DNA from: Anas platyrhynchos
Taxonomy: Eukaryota > Chordata > Aves > Anseriformes > Anatidae
Direction: 5' to 3'
DNA: 64,000 nucleotides
Assembly (NCBI RefSeq): GCF_047663525.1
Contig: NC_092617.1
Location: forward strand, 4,344,501 to 4,408,500
Below, in pieces: positions 57,120 through 64,000 of this stretch (position 1 is the stretch's first letter; each line of letters starts with the position of its first letter). The notes under the pieces are model-generated. The model saw only the letters and a list, made by a program, of their open reading frames with translations. It made no database searches and was not told the origin of the DNA. The position numbers and the translations under genes are program-made.

Positions 57120-58160
57120 CCACAAAATGCACCATGGAAGGTTGGCTCTTGTCACGAGGAGGAAGAAATATCCCTCAAAGGGTCCGTGCTGTGGTGCCCA
57201 AGGTCACCCAAAGAGTGTCTGTGCTCAGACCCTAGCTTTGTGTTTCAAGGAACAGCTGGTGAGCGTTGATGAGACACTGGTGAAATGATGTAAATGCCAG
57301 GAAGAAAGCAAGGTGGTGAAAAGAGATAGGTGTCTGTAGACTTCAAGGAAATAGGACTAAGTGTGATACAGCATAGAGGAAAAAGAGGTGGGTGGTGGCA
57401 AGAATGGAAGGACACAACAGCCCGGACATTTTTGTCCCTTTGTCTAGAGCTTATGAGGAGACACATTATACTCATTGCGATGGGCCATCATTGCTTCCTT
57501 GCTACCCTGTGAAGAGGCTGGGAGGTGTCTTACCAGTGTTTGTCTCATGGCATCACACTGCCCACCACACCCCACAGATTCCCAGGAAAAGCCCAGAGCC
57601 AGGCATGGGGTACAGGATTTCCCCGCCAGTAGCTGGTGGCAGGCCTTGGCCCTTCTGCTTCATCAAAGCAAACCAAAACTTTTCTCAGGACAGTGTTTTG
57701 CCTGTCTGCAATCATGGCCTCCAATTATCTACCCTAACAAGTCCCTGGGGAGGCTTTGTTAGTAAAAGCCCTCAGTGGGGCTCATTAATACTCCAAGTCA
57801 CTTCAACTTGTCCTCCTGACTTTACTTTCTCTAGCAGTTGCATCACTCTCCTCTCAGTAGCTGAACTTCATAGACTCAGCACCAAAATGCTCCATGGAAC
57901 TCATTAAAATGCAGAAACTCCTAACATCCCCTCTATAGTTTTATTCACGGCTTCAAGACTTGTAGAGCTAATTGTAGAGCTTTCACGATTTAGTTAAGGA
58001 GGAATAGCACATAATAAAAATCTTGTCTCATCTTAAAGGATGCATTGAGTTGACTTTTTTTTTGGGGAGCGTTATTCCCTAATTGATATTGATCCAGAGT
58101 GTCTCCCTTGGAGAAGTGCGTGGGGAGGAAAAGCAGACTCTATAGGTCTGACACTGCATG
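57120..58160 (+). repeat. Block N copy (most complete)
   Basis: Inverted copy of 16190-17300, 32030-33060 and 42050-42895. No conserved frame. Confidence 0.77.
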
Positions 58161-58384
58161 GACAACCTTGCTCGTCACCACCCCAGCCCTGCCATTTCTC
58201 TCATTGGCCACCTGGCGCTTGCTGCTTATTTCCTTACACTAGACTTCACTCAAGGCTGCAGCTGGATGCTACAGCCCCTTTGCAGCAGCTTCTACCTGCT
58301 TTCCTAAGAGATGTGGCTGTACACAGGTACAGAAGGGTCTTTGTTATTTCTAACCAAAGAAAATGAAATCATGCAGCAATTTTT
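58161..58384. other. Spacer before pentanucleotide array
   Basis: No gene or repeat recognised other than the flank shared with 41930-41960. Confidence 0.4.
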
Positions 58385-58509
58385 AAAATAAAATAAAATA
58401 AAATGAAATAAAATAAAATAAAATAAAATAAAATAAAATAAAATAAAATAAAATAAAATAAAATAAAATAAAATAAAATAAAATAAAATAAAATAAAATA
58501 AAATAAAAA
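58385..58509. repeat. (AAAAT)n pentanucleotide microsatellite
   Basis: About 25 units with one G interruption. The homologous spot at 41889-41920 carries only about 32 bp. Confidence 0.97.
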
Positions 58510-59799
58510 CCTCTTCATCTTCTATTCCTTCTCTGAGGTTTACCTTCCCAAAAGATTGAATGTACAAGAAGTATTTTATACTGATAGATATGAAATTATG
58601 AACAATAGTGTTAGCATTGATCCATACCATATTATTTCAGTGACGAAGTATGAGGTTCTTGCTAAAAGAAAAAAAAATATGGATTGCTGATAGATGGGCC
58701 AGTTGGGCTACTTCTACCTCATGCTCAAAGCAGCAGCTGTGTTGGTGAGAGCAGTGTGAATGATCAAAGAGTAAGAGGAGGGAAAACCAGAACCATGGGA
58801 AGTGCATAGGTGCAGATAGCTGGAAAAGCTGCATTCAGCATTGTCTGTTTAATCAAAACTTGTGGATGTGCCTGGAAGATGAGGGAGCACATTGTGACAG
58901 ACTATGAGAGGACAGTGCAACTACAGATGAACACCAGTATTTCTTCTCCTGCGATGAAAATACATCCTGAAATTTCACATTTCTACATGGTAGAAACTAC
59001 ACTGTGTGACATTCCATGGAAGGGATTAAATCATTTGAAGTGATGAGTAGTTGTTCTATTAGTTAAGTACTAATGAAGTTACTGGGTATTGACACAGAAC
59101 TTTTCTGTCTGACCATAAGCAATCAGGGAAACCACCAGAGACCTGGTTGTATTTGAAGTAGTTCCCTGGATTTGCAGCTATCAGAAAGGGCATGCAGGAG
59201 ACCAGAGCCCTTTGGGGGATTCAGTTGGAGCCAGGTGGAGTTCCCAGGGTACCTCTGCTACTGGCATTGGTCTCCCTGCAACTACAGTCCAGCCCAGCAC
59301 AGAAAACCTCTTCAAAGACAACACCCCTTCTTCAGTGGATTCCTGAGAGTGACCTGAAGTTGAAATGGCCATTGGGAACCCAAGATACTCTCCTTTGTTC
59401 CTAGTAGACAGCTGAGCATCCATTTACGTCCAGGGACATCTGCAGCAAATTCATGTTGCAAGATTCAAGAACAGGAAATTTCAAATAGCAAGGATATAAC
59501 CCATCAGCTTGCTGCACTTTGGGAATCCATCCCCTTCCAACTATGGGAATTACAGTGGAAAATGTGAGATGACCCATCAAGTCAATGCACAGAGTAATGG
59601 AAAGTCATAGGTATTGTGCAGGAGTGGCAGAAGGCAAAAGGCATTGCATTGGGACTCAGACTAATCAAGGAGACGTAATCCAGTTCATCTCTGAAATAAA
59701 GCAAACACTTTAAGAATTGTGAAGGCCACTGAATCATGGCCTAACATGAAGAAGGATGTACATCACTGCTGAAGGAACTTTTTGTGCCATCAAAAAAAA
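58510..59799 (+). repeat. Intergenic; second half is inverted copy of 40851-41640
   Basis: 58510-59030 has no recognised feature. 59030-59790 pairs with 40851-41640. Confidence 0.6.
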
Positions 59800-60590
59800 C
59801 AAAGAAACACTACAACACCTAAGGGTAACGTGTCCCACCCAAGGCAGTCTCATCCCACAGGGCACCGGTGAGGAAGCTGACAGTCAAGGGACGCATTTGG
59901 GTGTGGACAGTGGGGACCAGCACAGACAAGGAGTCAAGGCAGTGGGGTGGGGGAGGCCAGCAGAAGCCGCCCAAGGGTGGTGCTGCTGGTGAGGACACGT
60001 TTGTGGCAGCAGCCTGAGTGGGCAGCAGCTGTGCACAGTCGAGGGGAGGCCAGGAAGCGCATGGCAAGAGTGCTCCTGCCAGCAGAGCCAAGGCCGGGAC
60101 TGAGCCCAGGGGCAGAGGCAGGCCCAGGGCAGGGGGCTGCAAGGGCCATGCTGAGCTCCCTGCCCCTGCAGCAGCCGCCCTGGCCCTCGGCCTCCTCTCC
60201 CCTGCCCCTGCAGCTCTGGTCTCCCTTGGCGCAGCCCTGGCTCTGCAGCACCAAGCCCTGCTGGGAGCCCTCCCCTGCATGCTGCCACCACTCCCTGATG
60301 CTGCTGTTGCCCTCTGCCGGGCACTGCCCAGCCCAGCCCAGCCCCTGCCCACCTCTCCCCACCTCCCTGCCCTCTCCCCAGCCCAGTCCATCCCAGCCCA
60401 GCTAAGTAGCTCAGGGTGGGCTGGCCCCAGGGCACTGCGCACCGCAGGCTGCTACAGGGCTCTGGGCATGGCCACCACAGCCCCAGCCCCTCGCAAGGCA
60501 CCGCAGCTGCTGGCACAAAGGCAGCTCTGGGCCTCCCCAGCACCCCCCCACTCAGGAGATGGAGGTCCATGAAGCTGCAGGAGCCCTGCT
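59800..60590 (+). repeat. Block Q copy
   Basis: GC-rich; direct copy of 5590-6080, inverted 29991-31110. Long shadow frames on both strands, none conserved. Confidence 0.7.
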
Positions 60591-61276
60591 ATCTTGCCTG
60601 GCAGATCCCCAGCACACAGTGCCTGTGCCCCACAGGGCCAGTCCCGCTCCCCAGGCCAGCACAAGAAGCCTGGCCCAGTCACAGAGCAGCTCCAGATTCA
60701 TCTCCAGCATGCCATTTGCCATCAGACTCAGCAACTTCAGGATACTCCCAGGCCAGTCAAGGCCAATTATTGTTTGCTGAGCCATGGCCATCCAAGAAGG
60801 GAGTTCCCAGTCCAGCACTACACTGAAATTCTGATCCACGGTGAAGCCCAGAGAAGTACGGGGACCGTTCATGCAGCAGTTCCTTGGGTATATTCCTACC
60901 ACCAGCTTCGGAAGAGCTGTGCAAAGAAAGACTGTCAGCAATATACATGGAGTCTCAAGACTTAGACAAATGCAAGAGCACAAGAGAAAAATGCGGAAGC
61001 CAAAAAAGAGCAGCAGTGAAAAGGCCACGTCCTGCTGCTGGCCATGGCCATGGCTCCACGGAAGCAGCAGCCCTGGCCCGAAGGCAGCAGAGAGGCAGAG
61101 CCCAGCGGGCAGGGAGGGGCAGCCCCGAGGGCCACCAGGGCTGCTCCTGCATGTGTCAGCTGGGCTCTTGGTCCTGAGCCCCTCCTGCGTGCTGGGGCTG
61201 CTCCCCCAGCTCCAGTTGACACGGGACCTCCGACCAGTGACATTCTGAATGTATTTCAGATGCCTTCCTTATTGTC
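60591..61276 (+). repeat. Spacer and 3-prime block downstream of OR8
   Basis: 60960-61250 is the 3-prime block, direct copy of 19970-20230. 60591-60960 matches 29860-30230 inverted. Confidence 0.72.
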
Positions 61277-61282
61277 TTTATT
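61277..61282 (-). terminator. Candidate poly(A) signal downstream of OR8
   Basis: AATAAA on the minus strand, homologous in position to 7037-7042. Confidence 0.4.
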
Positions 61283-61516
61283 CACAGAGGAAACCTAGCT
61301 CTACAGGTACATGAAATGATTGTGTTACAGTAAATAAATTAACATACTGCAGGTTAAAAATTCCATTATTCAAATAAAAATTGTATTGAAAAAAATGTTA
61401 AAACATAATAATAAAAATTCTCCTGTCAGTTTCCCAAATAACTTATCAGTCCAATTAGTGTTTTTATTTACCATTATGTATTATGACAGTGGTAATAATG
61501 ACCACATCACTGATGC

Positions 61517-62363
61517 TTAAGAAGCATGTATAAAAACAGTTTTAATGAAAGTATTCTTGAGCTCCTGGTTCCTAATGCTATAGATGAGAGGATTCGCTGC
61601 TGGTGGCACCACTGAGTACAGAACTGCCACCACCAGGTCCAGGGATGGAGAGGAGATAGAAGGGGGCTTCAGGTAGGCAACTGTGGCTGTGCTAACAAAC
61701 AGGGAGACCACAGCGAGGTGAGGGAGGCACGTGGAAAAGGCTTTGTGCCGGCCCTGACAAGAGGGCATCCTCAGCACTGCCCTGAAGATCTCCACATAAG
61801 ACACCACAATGAAAACAAAACAACCAAGGACTAAAGAAACACTAAACACAAGTGCCCCAGCTTCCCTGAGGTAGTAGTCTGAGCAGGAGAGCTTGAGGAT
61901 CTGGGGGATTTCACAGAAGAACTGGTCCACAGCATTGCCTTCGCAGAGGGGCAGGGAAAATGTAGTGGCTGTGTGCAGAACAGCAGTGAGAAAGCCACTG
62001 CCCCAGGCAGCTGCTGCCATCTGGGCACAAGCTCTGTTGCCCAGGAGGCTCCCGTAGTGCAGGGGCTTGCAGATGGCAACGTAGCGGTCTTAGGCCATGA
62101 CAGTGAGAAGGGAATACTCTGCTACAAACAAGAAAGCAACGAAAAAGAGTTGGGCAGCACATCCTTGATAGGAGATGGCCCTGTTGTCCCAGAGGGCATT
62201 GGCCATGGCTTTGGGCAGAGTGGTGGAGATGCAGCCCAGGTCGAGGAGGGCGAGGTTGAGGAGGAAGAAGTACATGGGGGTGTGGAGGCGGTGGTGGCAG
62301 GCTACGGCGCTGAGGATGAGGCCGTTGCCCAGGAGGGCAGCCAGGTAGATGCCCAGGAAGAGC
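61517..62363 (-). pseudogene. Olfactory receptor OR8, OR14-like, 5'-truncated with nonsense codon
   Basis: Homology begins at 62363 inside TM1 (LFLGIYLAALLGNG), so about the first 28 codons and the start are missing; unrelated sequence precedes it. The frame is then open except for TAA at 62092-62090, which replaces the tyrosine of MAYDRY (MA, stop, DRY). PMYFFL, C95-equivalent, cysteines of loop 2, KAFSTC and NPLIYSIRN are retained, and the stop is at 61517. It lies in a unit whose downstream blocks are an inverted copy of those of OR5. With the start lost it is certainly a pseudogene. Confidence 0.94.
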
Positions 62364-64000
62364 AGGGATATGGGGGAAACTCTAGTTCAGTCCACTGATC
62401 AGGACATTGAAATTCGCAATGCTTTTTCAAACAATGCATCTCAATGCAGAACAGAGCTTCATATGCCACTGCTGAACACTGCTGTTCTCAGATGCCCTGT
62501 GTCAGCCCTCTGTGACCTGCAGGACCAGCCCACTCAAGTGTTTCCCTGAGAAGAAACAGCAGACAGCTGAGAGCAGAGAACCCCCAGTCCAAGTGCAGCC
62601 GGACAGAAACGTTACCTTGTCTGTGCGTTGTGAGCAAGTTCTCAGCTCTTCCCTCCTACTAGGAGGTCTAGACGTCCTTTCACTTATTGCACCTCATTGC
62701 AGCTTCCCACAGACAGCCATCAGGACGCAAGGCCATGGTGTTAGCACAGAGGTATCTTCTCCTTGGGGCACCTGGATAACACAAGGATGCCACGAGAGAG
62801 CTGCATCCTGCTGGAGAGCAGCCTAAAGACCAGGAGGATGCCCCACAGACAGAGCTGGATATCTGAAAGCTGGAGTGTCCCATATCCCAGCTGCACTCCT
62901 GCAGGGTCTGGAGGAGGCTTGGCCACTCTGCTCGTGGCTGACCAGGGGTACCTGCTTTAGGGCACTCCACGGGGCTTCTGCCAGACTTCCTCACCTCGCA
63001 CTGCAACCCAGCAGGACTCTCAAAGCCTACTGCATTGCCCACTGCCCTCCCAGAAACAAGACCCAGCAGGAGACCCTTCCAGGACCTGCAGCTGCATGGC
63101 CCTGCAGCCAGACCCTTACCTTGTCAAGGGCTGTGCAGGTTTCTCCTGCAGGCAGCTCTCAGCATCCTCCCACTGCCAGCTGCCTCCAAGCCCTCTCTCC
63201 TTCTCTTCTCTCCCTGTGCCAGCTGCAGTCAGAGTCCCCATCCCTGCTGCGCTGGGACAGACAATTGAAGACATCTCTCCAGAAGTGCAAGTCAGAGGCA
63301 AGTTTCCTGCAGTGTCCCCCTGAGGGCCAGCACTGACACAGCCTGCCTTGGAGCTCGTTAGAGCAGAACCCTGGAGGCAGTGAGGACAAGGAGACAAAGG
63401 CAATGTGAAGGTGACACTGATGTGTAGGAAAACTGGATGTGTGTCACCAAGCACAAGGGTCAGGCCTTGAACGCAAGTGCCTGGGAAGGGGGATCCCTTC
63501 CCTTGACAGGTTGCTCAGTGCTCTTTGTGGGGCACTAGGACATGGGGATGTGCATGGCCAAGTGCAGGAGAATGGTACGAGCCCTGCCTGGTTCATGGGT
63601 GGGTGTGAGGAGGCAATGAGGCCCTGGTGTTTTCACAGTCAGCTGTCTCCTCATGGGCGTCACTGGCAGAGACAACAGCCATAGCCATGGACACAAAGAC
63701 CTGGGTCCTGCTAGGACTTTGAACCTTGCCATAGCCCTTGCTCCTCTCCAAACCAAGATGGCCTAGAGAATCCCAGACCTGTACCTCTTTACTGGTTAGT
63801 TGTAGACACTTGTCCGTGTGGTATCTCAGCAAACCTAAGCTGAGTCTAACTCAGATCTTCTTGGTGACCATGCTCCTCATGAGGCAGCTCTGTAGGAACC
63901 TGCCCTGGTTCCTAGTGAGCAGGCACCACAGCTTGCATGGCATCCCTCGTGGTGCCCAAGACCTCCTTGTCCTCTGTACTCAACAGTGTCCCAGTCTGCT
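62364..64000 (+). repeat. OR8 upstream region with blocks Y, V and W
   Basis: 62364-62530 is unrecognised and marks the truncation. 62530-63110 is the inverse of 53340-53960. 63160-63260 is a short block V. 63245-64000 is a direct copy of block W (9976-10560) and runs to the end of the window. Confidence 0.7.

Noticed and set aside
59819..60572. Large overlapping frames in GC-rich block Q (also 29999-30865, 5591-6216)
   Set aside because: Open on both strands because of base composition; frames are not conserved between the copies of the block and contain no domain.

Overview
This window is vertebrate genomic DNA, almost certainly from a bird. The evidence is an array of intronless-coding, class II olfactory receptor (OR) genes of the near-identical OR14-like type that is hugely expanded in birds, many CR1 LINE fragments (some still showing reverse-transcriptase and 3'-end signatures), and LTR retroelement pieces of avian type. 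I cannot name the species. No bacterial-type features, tRNA, rRNA or CRISPR array are present.

Eight OR loci are visible. Five read as intact receptors: OR1 (333-1247, +), OR2 (7261-8196, -), OR3 (20430-21371, -), OR5 (38606-39565, +) and OR6 (45849-46772, -). Three are broken: OR4 (28390-29302, +; DRY to DHY plus a frameshift before TM7), OR7 (54349-55290, +; one in-frame stop in TM3, otherwise open) and OR8 (61517-62363, -; 5'-truncated, with a stop inside the MAYDRY motif). A ninth unit at about 12.8-17.9 kb has the usual flanking blocks but no receptor; an ERV-like segment (13611-15395) lies where the gene should be. The seven loci with an intact 5' end carry a plausible 3' splice site 21-23 nt before the ATG, fitting the usual OR layout of non-coding 5' exon(s) followed by a single coding exon.

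The rest is a mosaic of low-copy blocks repeated around the receptors, mostly in alternating orientation. I label them by position: X and M (adjacent, rich in AGGTCA-containing motifs), N, P (with an expandable pentanucleotide tract), Q (GC-rich), a '3-prime block' just downstream of each receptor, and V, W and Y upstream. Downstream of OR2(-), OR4(+), OR5(+) and OR8(-) these blocks occur in the same order relative to the receptor, so the locus grew by repeated direct and inverted duplication. Examples: 3.6-8.2 kb inverted against 28.4-33.6 kb; 38.6-42.9 kb inverted against 57.1-62.4 kb; 19.3-21.4 kb inverted against 54.3-56.4 kb; 20-26.5 kb direct against 45.4-52.5 kb. One stretch (24.8-26.5 and 50.8-52.5 kb) is nearly identical and must be very recent or recently converted.

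Functionally the intact genes would encode seven-transmembrane odorant receptors of olfactory neuron cilia. Their backbones are almost the same, and the differences cluster in outer TM3, TM5 and TM6. That is the pattern expected when gene conversion homogenises the scaffold while the odorant pocket diversifies. All alignments here were made by eye; no percent identities were computed.
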